A stretch of 64,000 nt of DNA from Mangrovimicrobium sediminis (GCF_004745945.1 NZ_SRLE01000012.1:265099-329098); one strand, 5' to 3'. Counted from the stretch's first letter, positions 54,403 through 63,765 are shown. Numbers and translations are program-made. The notes: generated by a model from the sequence alone, not told the origin.

Positions 54403-55450
54403 CCGCTACATCGGCACGGTAGTGCTGGCCGCCATCGGCCTGGTGCTGGCCGTGATCGTCGGCCTGGACGCGGTCGCCGCATTTATCGATGAGGCGGAGG
54501 ATATCTCGGACACTTACAGTTTTGCCGAGGTCAGCCTGTACATCCTGCTCACGCTGCCGGGCCGCTGCTACGAGTACATTCCCTTTGCCGCGCTGATCGG
54601 CTGCCTGCTGGGGCTGGGGCAACTGGCAAGTTCCAGTGAGCTGGTGGTGATGCGCGCAGCGGGGGTGTCCACCGGCCGCCTGGTGTGGACCGCGCTGCAG
54701 CCGGCGCTGCTGGTCGCAATACTCGGCTTCGTGCTCGGCGACCAGGTGGCACCGCATACCGACCGCATGGCGGAAACCCGCCGCGCGTTGGCCCAGGACC
54801 CGAGCGAGGCGTTCAGCGGTCGGCACGGTATCTGGAGTCGCGAGGGCAGTACCTTCCTGCACTTCAATGCGCTGGAGCCCGCCGGCGTGGTGCACGGCAT
54901 CATCCTGTTGCAGTTCGACGAGCAGCGCCGCCTGCTCACCGCGCTGCGCGCGAGCCGCGCCACCTACGCCGGCGGGCGCTGGCTGATGCGCGACGTGGTG
55001 CAGACACACTTCAGCAGTTGGCAGACCACGCGCGAGACCTTACCGCAGTTGTACTGGGAAACCGGTATCACGCCGGACCTGCTCACCCTGGTGGTGGTGG
55101 AACCGGCGCAGTTGTCGCTGGCCGACCTGTACCGCTACAGCCGCTACCTGCACAGCCAGGGTATGGAGTCTGAAGACTACCGCCTTGCCCTGTGGCGCAA
55201 GATCCTGCAGCCGCTGGCGGTCGGGGCGCTGGTACTGGTGGCGATCTCGTTCATCTTCGGCCCGCTGCGCGAGGGTACGGTGGGTTTTCGTATTTTCGCC
55301 GGGGTCATTATCGGCATCGCCTTCCGCACCAGCCAGGACCTGCTCGGCCCGGCAAGCATGGTATTCGGGTTCGATCCGGTGTACGCCGCGTTGCTGCCGA
55401 TTGTGGCCTGCGCGCTCGCCGGCTTCGCCCTGCTGGCCCGCGCGCGCTAG
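54389..55450 (+). CDS. lptG: LPS export ABC transporter permease LptG
   Basis: 353 residues. MRRLDRYIGTVVLAAIGLVL, YEYIPFAALIGCLLGLGQLA, SSSELVVMRAAGVSTGRLVW and GFRIFAGVIIGIAFRTSQDL are LptG patterns. The ATG lies inside the end of lptF. The 3' end overlaps the convergent RDD gene by four bases. Confidence 0.93.
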   Translation: MRRLDRYIGTVVLAAIGLVLAVIVGLDAVAAFIDEAEDISDTYSFAEVSLYILLTLPGRCYEYIPFAALIGCLLGLGQLASSSELVVMRAAGVSTGRLVWTALQPALLVAILGFVLGDQVAPHTDRMAETRRALAQDPSEAFSGRHGIWSREGSTFLHFNALEPAGVVHGIILLQFDEQRRLLTALRASRATYAGGRWLMRDVVQTHFSSWQTTRETLPQLYWETGITPDLLTLVVVEPAQLSLADLYRYSRYLHSQGMESEDYRLALWRKILQPLAVGALVLVAISFIFGPLREGTVGFRIFAGVIIGIAFRTSQDLLGPASMVFGFDPVYAALLPIVACALAGFALLARAR

Positions 55451-55929
55451 TCGCCGGCGGGCGGCTTCTTGTCGCGGCTGCGCCGGGGCAGCAATACCAG
55501 GTGAGTGGCGGAGATGTAGTCGTGCCAGTAGCGCTCGTTGCGGTCGACCAGTTTCCACAGGTAACCGAGTCCGGCACAGGCCAGCGACAGTGTGGCTCCG
55601 GCGCAGCGCATCAATGCCTGGCGCAGGGTGAGTTTGCCGCCGCCATCGCTGACCAGCTGGATGCGCCAGGCCTGCATGCCCAGGGTCTGGCCGCTCTTGA
55701 TCCAGAACGCGCTGTAGAAGCCGAACAGGCACACCACGATCACCCCTTGTTCGAGTACCGGTGGTAGAACTTCGCGTTCACCGCCGCTGAGCCAGAACGT
55801 GAGGCCCAGCACGATGGCGCTGGCGACGAAAATCAGGGCGATGACCAGCAGTGCGTCATAGACCATGGCCATGAGGTGACGCAGCAGGGAGGGCGAGGGC
55901 AGGGGCGTGGCTTCTTGCATGGCCGGCAT
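55447..55929 (-). CDS. RDD family membrane protein
   Basis: About 160 residues. Three or so membrane helices: YDALLVIALIFVASAIVLGL, VIVVCLFGFYSAFWIKSGQT and CAGATLSLACAGLGYLWKLV. The RDD-type ends are retained (LGMQAWRIQLV and HDYISATHLVLLP). The start is either MPAMQEATPLP or MQEATPLP three codons later; longer in-frame starts are arginine-rich and overlap the response regulator promoter. Function unknown; some RDD proteins are ion transporters. Confidence 0.78.
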   Translation of the reverse strand: MPAMQEATPLPSPSLLRHLMAMVYDALLVIALIFVASAIVLGLTFWLSGGEREVLPPVLEQGVIVVCLFGFYSAFWIKSGQTLGMQAWRIQLVSDGGGKLTLRQALMRCAGATLSLACAGLGYLWKLVDRNERYWHDYISATHLVLLPRRSRDKKPPAGD

Positions 55930-55999
55930 TCTAGCAACTCGGCGGGCCTTTGTCGGTGGCCGGTGGCGTGCTAAATTGCCGCCACAGGTGGAGCGGGCC

Positions 56000-56683
56000 A
56001 TGCATGTTCTATTGATCGAAGACGACACCTCGGTCGCCGATTTCATCGTCGGCGAACTGGATAAAGCGGGCTACCAGTGCACGCACCGCGCCGACGGCGA
56101 CAGCGGCTACGCCGCGGCGCTGGAGGGCGACTACGATATCTGGGTTATCGACCGGATGCTGCCGGGCAGGCCCGGCCTGACCCTGTTGCGCGAGTTGCGC
56201 GAGGGCGGCCTGGACACGCCGGCACTGGTGCTGAGCGCCCTGGGCGATGTCGACGAGCGGGTGCGCGGCCTGCAACTGGGCGCGGACGACTACCTGGTCA
56301 AGCCGTTTTCCATGGAGGAATTGCTCGCGCGACTGGAGGTGTTGCAGCGGCGGCGCTCCGCGAGCACCGACACCACTACCCGTCTCCAGGTCGAGGATTT
56401 GTGCATGGACCTGCTGCAGCAACAGGTGACCCGCGGTGGCCAGGAGGTGGTGCTGCAACCGCGCGAGTACAAATTGCTCGAATACCTGATGCGCCACGCT
56501 GGCCAGGTGGTGACCCGGGGCATGCTGCTGGAGCACGTCTGGGGGTACAACTTCGACCCGCAGACCAATGTCATCGACGTGCATGTCTCGCGCCTGCGCC
56601 AGAAAATCGACCGCGAGTTCGGCGGGCCACTGTTGCACACCGTTCGCGGTGCCGGATATCGCCTGGGCAGCGCCGACGCATGA
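56000..56683 (+). CDS. OmpR/PhoP-type response regulator
   Basis: 227 residues. Receiver: acidic pocket EDD (7-9), phospho-acceptor D51 in VIDRMLP, and KPF near 100. A winged-helix DNA-binding domain follows (LLEYLMRHAGQVVTRGMLLE, then NVIDVHVSRLRQKIDREFGG). ATG was chosen behind GGTGGAG. Its stop overlaps the kinase ATG (ATGA), so it is co-translated with the kinase. Confidence 0.9.
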   Translation: MHVLLIEDDTSVADFIVGELDKAGYQCTHRADGDSGYAAALEGDYDIWVIDRMLPGRPGLTLLRELREGGLDTPALVLSALGDVDERVRGLQLGADDYLVKPFSMEELLARLEVLQRRRSASTDTTTRLQVEDLCMDLLQQQVTRGGQEVVLQPREYKLLEYLMRHAGQVVTRGMLLEHVWGYNFDPQTNVIDVHVSRLRQKIDREFGGPLLHTVRGAGYRLGSADA

Positions 56684-58068
56684 GCCGGGAAATGAGCCGG
56701 GTGCGGCGCGTCCTGCGCAGCCTCACCTTCCGTTTCGTGGTCAAATACCTGCTCGCCCTGACCGGCACCGTGCTGGTCATCACCCTGTTGCTGTACGCGC
56801 AGTACAGCTATCGCTATTTCCGCGAGCTCTCCACCAGCATCCTCGAGGAGCAGGAGACCCTGGTGCTGGTGTATCGCGGCCAGGGCCTGGCGGGCCTGCG
56901 CCAGTATGTGATGGACCAGCGCGACGCCAACCTGCTCGATCGCTTTCACTACATGGTGCTGGACCCGGACGGTGAACTGCTGGCCGGCGACTTGCCGCGC
57001 ACCACGAGCTACCGGGTCTTCGATGACGGCTGGCTGGACCTGGAAATGGGACTGCTCAAGTGGGGCGAGTCGGTGGATGCCGACTTCCTCGCCCGCATCA
57101 CCGAACTGGGGGATGGGTATCGCGCGGTGGTGGCGCGCGATTACGGCTCCGTGGTGTTCAGCGGCCGGCTGGTGTTTACCACGCTGGCGCGCGCCATGCT
57201 CGCCACCATCGTGCTCGGCCTGGTGGGCGGTTACTTCGTCGCCAGCCGCAGCATGCAGCACGTGGAGTGGCTGGGCCAGGAGATGTCGCGCATCGTGCGC
57301 GGGGACCCCGCGCAGCGCCTGCAGGTGGAAGACAGCGGCAACGCCAGCGAACTGGCCGCCGTCATGAACCGCATGCTGGACCAGACCGAATCGCTGATGC
57401 AGGGCATGCGCAGCATCTCCGACAACATCGCCCACGACCTGCGCACACCGCTGGGCCGGCTGCGCAATCAACTTATTCGCCTGCGCGACACCCTGCCCGC
57501 CGAGCGCCAACCCGAGGTCGAGACCCTGGTGGCCGATTGCGACAGCCTGTTGCAGTCCTTCAGTGCGGTGCTGCGCATCTCCACGCTGGAATCGGGCAAC
57601 CGCTACACCGGCAAGCGCGAGGTCGACCTGGGCCGCGTGCTGCGCGACGTGGTCGAGCTGTACGAGCCGCTGGCCCACGAGAAGTCGATCGAGGTTGTCT
57701 TCAGCGTGCCGCCCTTCGCGGCCAAGACCCGCGGCGACGCGGACCTGTTGTTCCAGCTGTTTGCCAACGTGCTGGACAACGCCATCAAGTACACGCCGGA
57801 GCAGGGCAGTATCCGCGTGCAGCTATCCACCCAGCACGGCGGGGAATTCGACCATCGCGTGTGTATCGAGGATACCGGCCCGGGGATTTCCGCGGAGCAC
57901 TGGGGCGACGTGTTCCGGCGTTTTTACCGCGTCGACCCGAGCCGCTCGGCGCAGCCGGGGCACGGGCTGGGCTTGAGCATGGCGCAGGCCATCGCCCAGT
58001 ATCACGGCGGGGTGGTGGACCTGGCGGACAACCAGCCGGGCCTGCGGGTGGTGATCCGGCTGCCCTGA
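56680..58068 (+). CDS. Sensor histidine kinase (HAMP, HisKA, HATPase)
   Basis: 462 residues. N-terminal membrane helix (LLALTGTVLVITLLLYAQYS), periplasmic domain of about 140 residues, second helix (MLATIVLGLVGGYFVAS), HAMP, then H-box DNIAHDLRTPLGRLR, N-box ANVLDNAIKYTPEQG, G1 EDTGPGIS and G2 GHGLGLSMA. Partner of the preceding regulator. The signal is not evident. Confidence 0.9.
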   Translation: MSREMSRVRRVLRSLTFRFVVKYLLALTGTVLVITLLLYAQYSYRYFRELSTSILEEQETLVLVYRGQGLAGLRQYVMDQRDANLLDRFHYMVLDPDGELLAGDLPRTTSYRVFDDGWLDLEMGLLKWGESVDADFLARITELGDGYRAVVARDYGSVVFSGRLVFTTLARAMLATIVLGLVGGYFVASRSMQHVEWLGQEMSRIVRGDPAQRLQVEDSGNASELAAVMNRMLDQTESLMQGMRSISDNIAHDLRTPLGRLRNQLIRLRDTLPAERQPEVETLVADCDSLLQSFSAVLRISTLESGNRYTGKREVDLGRVLRDVVELYEPLAHEKSIEVVFSVPPFAAKTRGDADLLFQLFANVLDNAIKYTPEQGSIRVQLSTQHGGEFDHRVCIEDTGPGISAEHWGDVFRRFYRVDPSRSAQPGHGLGLSMAQAIAQYHGGVVDLADNQPGLRVVIRLP

Positions 58069-58072
58069 AGCC

Positions 58073-58924
58073 TCAGCGCTGGACCGAGAGGTGGTCGGTG
58101 TTGGGGGCCGCCTCGTCGTGGCGACGCCGGTACTGAGCCTCGAGAACATCACTGCCCTCGGGGGCGACGGCCATATGCGTCAGGTCGAGCTCGGGGAATT
58201 CCTCGTCAACCGATGAACAGTCGCTGAAATCCGTGCCCGCCGGCGACAGGTCGATGGCGCTGGTGTCAGGGGTAATCGGGGTGACGTTGCTGGGCAGGGT
58301 CGGGATGGTCTCGCCGACAGCGCCCATGTCCATGTGACTGGTATCCGGCGCAGGCGGTGCGGGCGGCGGCTCACTGGACAGCCGGCCGTAGTCGCCCTCG
58401 GTGGCCAGGTCGGAAATATCGACCTCCACCTCGGCAACCACGGCCTGCTGGCGTTCTTCGGCGCTCAGCAGGTGGGTACCCGCAGGGGCCAGCGACAGGC
58501 CGGTCTCCGGGTCCACCTCGGGTGCCGGGGGAGTCTCCGGTTCGGGCTTGCTGATGGTGATGTCAGGTGCTTCGGCCAGGGCGGCGATGCGCTCGGCCAT
58601 GCTGAGTTTCTTCTGTGCTGCGGGTTGCTGCTGTGCGCCCACCGCGGCGGCCGGGCGGGGTGCAGGCTGCGCGGCGTCTGCTGCCTGGCTGGCCGGGACG
58701 GCCTTGATCACCGGCCTGGCGCCGGCTCTTTCCATCGCCTGCTTGTATTTGAGGGCGGTGGGTTTGTCGCATTCGCGCTTGACCAGTTGCGGCTTGCCGC
58801 TGAACAGCTTTTCGAGCGTGGCTTCACCGGCGTTGAACAGCTTCGCCAGGCGGGCGCGGACCTCGGCCTTCTCGTGGCCTTCCAGCACTTCACCCGCGAA
58901 AAAAATATTGTAGAGAGGTTGCAT
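58073..58924 (-). CDS. Protein of unknown function with an N-terminal conserved module
   Basis: 283 residues. The first ~75 residues (YNIFFAGEVLEGHEKAEV, LAKLFNAGEATLEKLFSGKP, ALKYKQAMERAGARP) resemble a small module seen at the N-terminus of several uncharacterised gammaproteobacterial proteins. I cannot name its function. The rest is Pro/Ala/Glu-rich and probably disordered, ending in repeated D-T-S and T-P-x-T patterns. No signal peptide. It is convergent with the histidine kinase. Confidence 0.65.
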   Translation of the reverse strand: MQPLYNIFFAGEVLEGHEKAEVRARLAKLFNAGEATLEKLFSGKPQLVKRECDKPTALKYKQAMERAGARPVIKAVPASQAADAAQPAPRPAAAVGAQQQPAAQKKLSMAERIAALAEAPDITISKPEPETPPAPEVDPETGLSLAPAGTHLLSAEERQQAVVAEVEVDISDLATEGDYGRLSSEPPPAPPAPDTSHMDMGAVGETIPTLPSNVTPITPDTSAIDLSPAGTDFSDCSSVDEEFPELDLTHMAVAPEGSDVLEAQYRRRHDEAAPNTDHLSVQR

Positions 58925-59110
58925 GCCCTTTCCCCGCGACTGGTTTAACGAAGTATACGCTCTACCCCGGGGGTGGTCTCGTTCCTGCGCGGGGGTTTGC
59001 GACCCAGGTCACAACTTGGCGCAGGCGGCTTTTTTACCCCTTGCGCGGCGAGTCCGGCGCATCCGTCTCTGGCGCGGTATAATCACCCGGAGTTATATGG
59101 AGGTATTCCC

Positions 59111-59434
59111 GTGACGATCCAGCAATCCATCGAAACCAAGCTCAACTCCGGCCTGCAACCGGAATTGCTCGAAGTCATCAACGAGAGCCACATGCACAGC
59201 GTGCCGCCGAATTCGGAGACCCACTTCAAGGTGACCCTGGTCAGCGCCGCCTTCGACGGCAAGCGGCATGTCGCCCGCCACCAGCTGGTCTACGGCCTGC
59301 TCGGCGAGGAAATGGGCGGACCGGTGCACGCGCTGGCCCTGCACACTTACTCGCCGCAGGAATGGGCCCAGCGCGGTGCCGCCGCGCCCGATTCGCCGGC
59401 CTGCCTGGGTGGTTCCAAGCAAGAGGCGCACTGA
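59111..59434 (+). CDS. bolA: BolA-family protein
   Basis: 107 residues. GTG start behind GGAGG. IETKLNSGLQPELLEVINES, then SETHFKVTLVSAAFDGKRHV and RHQLVYGLLGEEM show the BolA fold with its HxxxxH-type region. BolA proteins pair with monothiol glutaredoxins in iron-sulfur handling and regulate morphology. The trhO ATG follows directly after the stop, implying coupling. Confidence 0.87.
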   Translation: MTIQQSIETKLNSGLQPELLEVINESHMHSVPPNSETHFKVTLVSAAFDGKRHVARHQLVYGLLGEEMGGPVHALALHTYSPQEWAQRGAAAPDSPACLGGSKQEAH

Positions 59435-60382
59435 ATGTCCCAGCCCGTGGTGGTCGCGGCGCTGTACCGTTTCGTGACGTTGGACGACTACCGTGACCTG
59501 CGTGAGCCGCTGCTAAACCGGTGTCTCGAGGCGGGGACGCGCGGCACCTTGCTGCTCGCGCGCGAGGGAATCAACGGCACCATCGCCGGCAGCCGTGAGG
59601 CCATAGACGCGGTGCTCGCCTACCTGCGCTCGGACCCGCGGCTGGCGCAGCTCGAGCACAAGGAGTCGAGCGACGACTCGATGCCTTTCCTGCGCATGAA
59701 GGTCAAACTCAAGCGCGAGATCGTGACCATGGGGGTGGACGGGATCGATCCCAATCGCCTGGTCGGCACCTATGTGAAACCCGCACAGTGGAACGCGCTG
59801 ATCGACGACCCCGAGGTGTTGCTGCTGGATACCCGCAACGACTACGAGTGCGCCATCGGCACATTCCGCGGCGCCCGCGACCCGCAGTTGAACAGCTTCC
59901 GCGAATTCCCCGACTACGTGCGCCGCGAACTCGACCCGGCCCGCCACCGCAAGGTGGCGATGTTCTGCACTGGCGGCATCCGCTGCGAAAAAGCCAGCGC
60001 CTGGATGCTGGAGCAGGGCTTCGAGGAGGTGTATCACCTGGAGGGCGGGATACTCAAGTATCTCGAGGAAGTCCCCGAGGCGCGCAGCAGCTGGCAGGGC
60101 GAGTGCTTCGTCTTCGACAACCGTGTCGCGGTGAATCACCGCCTGGAAAAAGGCAGCTACGACCAGTGCTATGGCTGTCGGCGGCCGATCACCGAGGCGG
60201 ACAAGGTCTCCCCGCTGTATATGCGCGGTGTCTGCTGCCCACACTGCCACGACAGCCTGAGTGCCGACCAGGTCGCGCGCTTCAGCGAGCGCCAGCGCCA
60301 GGTGGAACTGGCCGGGCAGCGCGGCGAAACCCACGTGGGTGCAGCGCCGCCGGAGCGCCAGCGGGATTCCTCCGCAGACTAA
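59435..60382 (+). CDS. trhO: tRNA uridine(34) hydroxylase (rhodanese-related)
   Basis: 315 residues. N-terminal acylphosphatase-like part ([20 protein letters not shown]), rhodanese domain with active-site [10 protein letters not shown], and a C-terminal Cys-rich cluster (CYGCRRP and CCPHCHD). TrhO/YceA hydroxylates U34 of certain tRNAs using oxygen. It starts right after the bolA stop. Its 3' end overlaps the convergent protease gene by four bases. Confidence 0.9.
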   Translation: MSQPVVVAALYRFVTLDDYRDLREPLLNRCLEAGTRGTLLLAREGINGTIAGSREAIDAVLAYLRSDPRLAQLEHKESSDDSMPFLRMKVKLKREIVTMGVDGIDPNRLVGTYVKPAQWNALIDDPEVLLLDTRNDYECAIGTFRGARDPQLNSFREFPDYVRRELDPARHRKVAMFCTGGIRCEKASAWMLEQGFEEVYHLEGGILKYLEEVPEARSSWQGECFVFDNRVAVNHRLEKGSYDQCYGCRRPITEADKVSPLYMRGVCCPHCHDSLSADQVARFSERQRQVELAGQRGETHVGAAPPERQRDSSAD

Positions 60383-61125
60383 TCGAGATGGCGCCGCAGG
60401 GCGCGGTGAAAGCCACTCACCGGCACGAAAATACTGACGCTCACGCCGTCGCCGCGGGAAACCACGCCGTACAGCCGGGCGACACCTGCCGGGTCCAACT
60501 GCACAACAGCTCCGCCCGAGGCGCCCTTGAACGCCCGGCAGTCGCTCTCGGTTTCTGCCCTGTTTTGGCGCGTGATGCGACACCCGGCATCGTAGGTCAG
60601 CGCCGTGCCACCCGCGCCCAGGCCGGCATCGCCTGAATAGCCGGCCATGGTCACCGGCAGCGCCCCGTCCGCCGGCTCGGATGACCACAGCAGCGCGGGG
60701 ACCTGCTGCCGCGGCACCCGCTGGTACAACTTGAGCAGCGCCCAGTCGGCCTGCATGCCGCCGCCATCTGCCACGCTATAGGCCTCGCGCTCCAGGCGCT
60801 CGCCGCTGGCGGTCAGCAGGCTTACCGTAATCGGCTTGCTGAGGTCGCTGTAGTCCTCCAGGCAGTGCCAGGCGGTGACCAGGGTGTTGGCGTCCTTGTC
60901 CGCGCCTGCGGTGACCAGGGTGGCGCTGCAGTTTTCGCGGCGGTGGCGGCTGTAGCCCTTTTCATAGCGCACCGCGGGCACCTGCAGTTTGCCGACCGCG
61001 CGCAGCCAGTCCGGCGAATCCGCGCTGAAAACCCGGCGCGCGTCTTCGCCCCCGGCGAGGGCAGCGAGGGGCAGGCTGCACAGCAGTGTGGCGAGGAGGC
61101 TTTGTCCAATGGTGGTGCGCGGCAC
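60379..61125 (-). CDS. Trypsin-like serine protease, exported
   Basis: 248 residues from a GTG start. Signal peptide ([18 protein letters not shown]). Catalytic triad: His in VTAWHC, Asp in QADWALLKL, Ser in KGASGGAVV. This is S1 family, like exported proteases of the trypsin/V8 type. Longer in-frame starts are arginine-rich and upstream of the signal peptide, so they were rejected. Substrate unknown. Confidence 0.8.
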   Translation of the reverse strand: MPRTTIGQSLLATLLCSLPLAALAGGEDARRVFSADSPDWLRAVGKLQVPAVRYEKGYSRHRRENCSATLVTAGADKDANTLVTAWHCLEDYSDLSKPITVSLLTASGERLEREAYSVADGGGMQADWALLKLYQRVPRQQVPALLWSSEPADGALPVTMAGYSGDAGLGAGGTALTYDAGCRITRQNRAETESDCRAFKGASGGAVVQLDPAGVARLYGVVSRGDGVSVSIFVPVSGFHRALRRHLD

Positions 61126-61241
61126 GAATGGTTTCCGGAGGCGGGAACGATGCTGCGCCAGCTTGCCACAGGCGCTGCTTGCTGTAGAGTTTTTATTCCA
61201 CCTGCCGCGCCGGCCACGCGCGCGGCGTTGCACTGTCGAGG

Positions 61242-61970
61242 ATGCGCATGCCGGTCGAGTACCTGCTGGTACCTATCGCCTTTCTCACGTCCACGCTCAC
61301 CGGGGTCATCGGCATGGGCGGCGGTGTGCTGTTGCTGGCCTGCATGCCCGGGTTGCTGCCCGTCGCGGCCATCTTCCCCCTGCACGCAGCGACCCAACTG
61401 GCCAGCAACGCCACCCGCGCGCTGTTCGGCTGGCGCGAGATCCAGTGGTCGATAGTGGCGCCGGTCGCCCTCGGCGCCGCGCTGGGCGCCGTGCTCGGCG
61501 GCAGTGTCTACGGTTCGCTCAACCTGCACTGGCTGCCGGCTATCGTCGGCGTGCTGATTCTGCTGATTACCTGGGTGCCGCTGCCCAGCCTGCCGGGCGC
61601 CGGGCGCTGGAGCCTCGTGCTGCTCGGCCTGTACCAGACCGGTCTCGGTATGCTTGCCGGTGCGACCGGCCCACTGGGTGCGGCGGTGCTGGCGCGGCGC
61701 AATCCGCGGCGCGACTGGGTGGTGGTGAACACCGGCGTGTACATGGTCATCAGCCACGTGTTCAGGCTGTTCGCGTTTACCGCCATCGGTTTCAGCTTCG
61801 CCGGCTGGTGGCCGCTGTTGCTGGCGCTGATTACCGCGGTGAGCGTCGGCTCATGGGTGGGTACGCGACTGCGCCACAGCGTCCCGCAAATGGATTTCCG
61901 CCGCTGGTTCCGCCTGCTGGTCAGCCTGCTCGCGCTGCGCATGATTGCGCTGCCGCTGCTCGGGGACTGA
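61242..61970 (+). CDS. TauE/SafE-family sulfite/organosulfonate exporter-like permease
   Basis: 242 residues, about eight membrane helices. LTGVIGMGGGVLLLACMPGL and a second repeat, YQTGLGMLAGATGPLGAAVL, are the duplicated TauE halves. Substrates of the family include sulfite, sulfoacetate and other anions. Starts MRMPVEYLL or two codons later. It is divergent from the protease gene. Confidence 0.85.
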   Translation: MRMPVEYLLVPIAFLTSTLTGVIGMGGGVLLLACMPGLLPVAAIFPLHAATQLASNATRALFGWREIQWSIVAPVALGAALGAVLGGSVYGSLNLHWLPAIVGVLILLITWVPLPSLPGAGRWSLVLLGLYQTGLGMLAGATGPLGAAVLARRNPRRDWVVVNTGVYMVISHVFRLFAFTAIGFSFAGWWPLLLALITAVSVGSWVGTRLRHSVPQMDFRRWFRLLVSLLALRMIALPLLGD

Positions 61971-62038
61971 GCAGCTGCGGGCCTGTCGGCCGGCGTACTA
62001 TACTGCCCGAGCCGAACTCACCACCGATGAGGTTTCCC

Positions 62039-62719
62039 ATGCGCTGCCTGCTCGCCCTGCCCCTGTTGCTGTCGCTGTCCGCCTGTGCCGCTCCCGCCCA
62101 GACACCGCCGCCGCCCGGCGACCAGCCCCTGCGCGCGGACCCCACGCGCTATGCGGCGCGCACGCTGGTCTACGAATGTCGCGACGGGGAATTCATCGCC
62201 CGCACCGGGCCTGGGGAAATGGCGGTGTGGGTGGAGGACCGCTACGCAGTGCTCTCCCAGGTGCGCAGTGGCTCGGGCGCCAAGTACCAAGAGGGTGACA
62301 TCCTGTTCTGGAGCAAGGGCGACGAGGCGATACTGGATGTCGGCACCCGCAGCTACCGCGAATGCCGGCTGAACCCGGCGCGGGTGCCCTGGGAAGACGC
62401 CCGCCGTCGTGGCATCGATTTTCGCGCGGCGGGCAATGAACCGGGCTGGCACGTCGAGGTGCGAGAGGGCGACCGCCTGCTGTTTATCGGCGACTACGGC
62501 GCCACCCGCAAGATGTTCGACCAGCCGGTCTCTGCGCATGACGCGCAGCGCTCCACCTGGTCGGCCTCCCTCGACGGCGACCTGATCGAGATCACTGCCG
62601 AATGGGTGGAGTGCCAGGATACGATGAGCGGCGCGCGCTACCCGATGAGCGTGGAACTGCGCCTCAATGAGAACCACTACCGCGGCTGCGGCATGCAGCT
62701 TGAGCACCCCTGGGAATAA
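62039..62719 (+). CDS. Lipoprotein with MliC-like and COG3650-type domains
   Basis: 226 residues. Lipobox LSAC after a short signal. The first part (LVYECRDGEFIARTGPGEMA, then YQEGDILFWSKGDEAILDVG) resembles MliC, the inhibitor of C-type lysozyme. The second part (FRAAGNEPGWHVEVREGDRL) is COG3650-like. ATG was chosen with AGG six bases upstream. Likely an outer-membrane lipoprotein protecting peptidoglycan; inference from domains only. Confidence 0.75.
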   Translation: MRCLLALPLLLSLSACAAPAQTPPPPGDQPLRADPTRYAARTLVYECRDGEFIARTGPGEMAVWVEDRYAVLSQVRSGSGAKYQEGDILFWSKGDEAILDVGTRSYRECRLNPARVPWEDARRRGIDFRAAGNEPGWHVEVREGDRLLFIGDYGATRKMFDQPVSAHDAQRSTWSASLDGDLIEITAEWVECQDTMSGARYPMSVELRLNENHYRGCGMQLEHPWE

Positions 62720-62759
62720 TACCGAAAATCACCGCGCCGGACCGGGGCGGGGCGTTACC

Positions 62760-62773
62760 TTGATGGAGGTCAA
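62760..62773 (+). promoter_or_regulatory. FNR/Anr-type site upstream of ompW
   Basis: TTGAT-N4-GTCAA against the consensus TTGAT-N4-ATCAA: one mismatch. A -10-like TAAGAT lies at 62796-62801. If transcription starts near 62808 the site is centred at about -41.5, the class II position. OmpW-type porins are known FNR targets in E. coli. Confidence 0.7.
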
Positions 62774-62795
62774 TGTCGGCGCCCCCGCCGCTGCC

Positions 62796-62801
62796 TAAGA
62801 T
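62796..62801 (+). promoter_or_regulatory. Candidate -10 element of ompW
   Basis: TAAGAT, placed correctly for an FNR-dependent class II promoter given the upstream site. The 5' leader would be about 55 bases, with AGGAG before the ATG. Confidence 0.55.
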
Positions 62802-62863
62802 GCATGCCAAGTGGTTGGGGAAGCCATGGACTTCCCACCCGTTTCCAGAGATAGGAGTGCATC

Positions 62864-63565
62864 ATGAAAAAAGTAATCAACCTGGCATTGGCGGTGGCTC
62901 TCGCAAGTGGCGCCGTGGCAACCCAAGCCTATGAAGCCGGCGACCTGATCCTGCGCGCAGGCATCGTGACTGTGGACCCGAACGCCAGCTCAGACAAAAT
63001 CGACCTGGGTGTGGAGGGCGTTCCTGTCCTCGAAGCAGATGTCGACTCCGACACCCAACTGTCCATCATCCCGGTGTGGATGGTGACCGACATGTTCGGC
63101 CTCGAACTGTTGGCCGCGACCCCCTTCGAACACGACATCAGCGTCGGCGGCGGTGGCCTCGACCTGGATGCCGGTTCCACCAAGCACCTGCCGCCGACCC
63201 TGACGGTCCAGTGGTACCCGCGCGGTGGCCAGTCCGGCTGGCAGCCCTACTTGGGCATCGGCCTGAACTACACCTACTTCTTCGACGAGAGCGTCGACGG
63301 TGAGCTCAAGGGCGCGCTGGGCGCGGTCCTGGGCGCAACCGATGCGGACCTCAAGCTCGACGATTCCTTCGGCCTGTCCGCCTCTGCCGGTGTCGACATC
63401 CCCCTGGGCGAGCACTGGTCAATCAACGCTGGCGTCTGGTACATCGACATCCAGACTGAAGCCGAGCTGACTGCCAAGTTTGCCGATGGCAGCAAGGTGC
63501 CGGTCAAGTTCGACGTCGATATCGACCCCTGGGTTTACAACTTCGGTATCGCCTACAAGTTCTGA
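62864..63565 (+). CDS. ompW: OmpW-family outer-membrane protein
   Basis: 233 residues. Signal peptide MKKVINLALAVALASGAVAT then QAYEAGD. AGDLILRAGIVTVDPNASSD, LELLATPFEHDIS-like stretches, PPTLTVQWYPRG and the final WVYNFGIAYKF are OmpW features (eight-stranded beta-barrel with a hydrophobic channel). It ends with an aromatic residue, as barrels usually do. Control by the FNR/Anr-type site upstream is inferred. Confidence 0.92.
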   Translation: MKKVINLALAVALASGAVATQAYEAGDLILRAGIVTVDPNASSDKIDLGVEGVPVLEADVDSDTQLSIIPVWMVTDMFGLELLAATPFEHDISVGGGGLDLDAGSTKHLPPTLTVQWYPRGGQSGWQPYLGIGLNYTYFFDESVDGELKGALGAVLGATDADLKLDDSFGLSASAGVDIPLGEHWSINAGVWYIDIQTEAELTAKFADGSKVPVKFDVDIDPWVYNFGIAYKF

Positions 63566-63610
63566 GTGCCTGAGTGAGAGACTCTCGCTGCCGACATTTG
63601 TCGGCCATGA

Positions 63611-63637
63611 CCCCGCAGCGATGCGGGGTTTTTTTTT
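63611..63637 (+). terminator. Rho-independent terminator of ompW
   Basis: CCCCGCA, loop GCGA, TGCGGGG, then nine T. A perfect stem 46 bases after the ompW stop. Confidence 0.9.
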
Positions 63638-63683
63638 GCGCTCCGTTTCGTGCGCTGGTGAGGGTATTTGCTGGCCGGCAGGC

Positions 63684-63748
63684 GCGGGCAAGGTAAGCCC
63701 CCGCAGCTCAGATGAAGTCTATTCGCTTCGGGGGCTTACCTTGCCCGC
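63684..63748. repeat. 20-bp perfect inverted repeat with 25-base loop
   Basis: Left arm GCGGGCAAGGTAAGCCCCCG (63684-63703), right arm its exact reverse complement (63729-63748). No T-run. It is too long and perfect for chance. An extruded hairpin or an element end is possible. Confidence 0.85.
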
Positions 63749-63765
63749 ACCCGCCTCTTGCGGGT
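63749..63765. repeat. Short inverted repeat adjoining the 20-bp repeat
   Basis: ACCCGC, CTCTT, GCGGGT: a perfect 6-bp stem directly abutting the larger inverted repeat. Confidence 0.6.
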
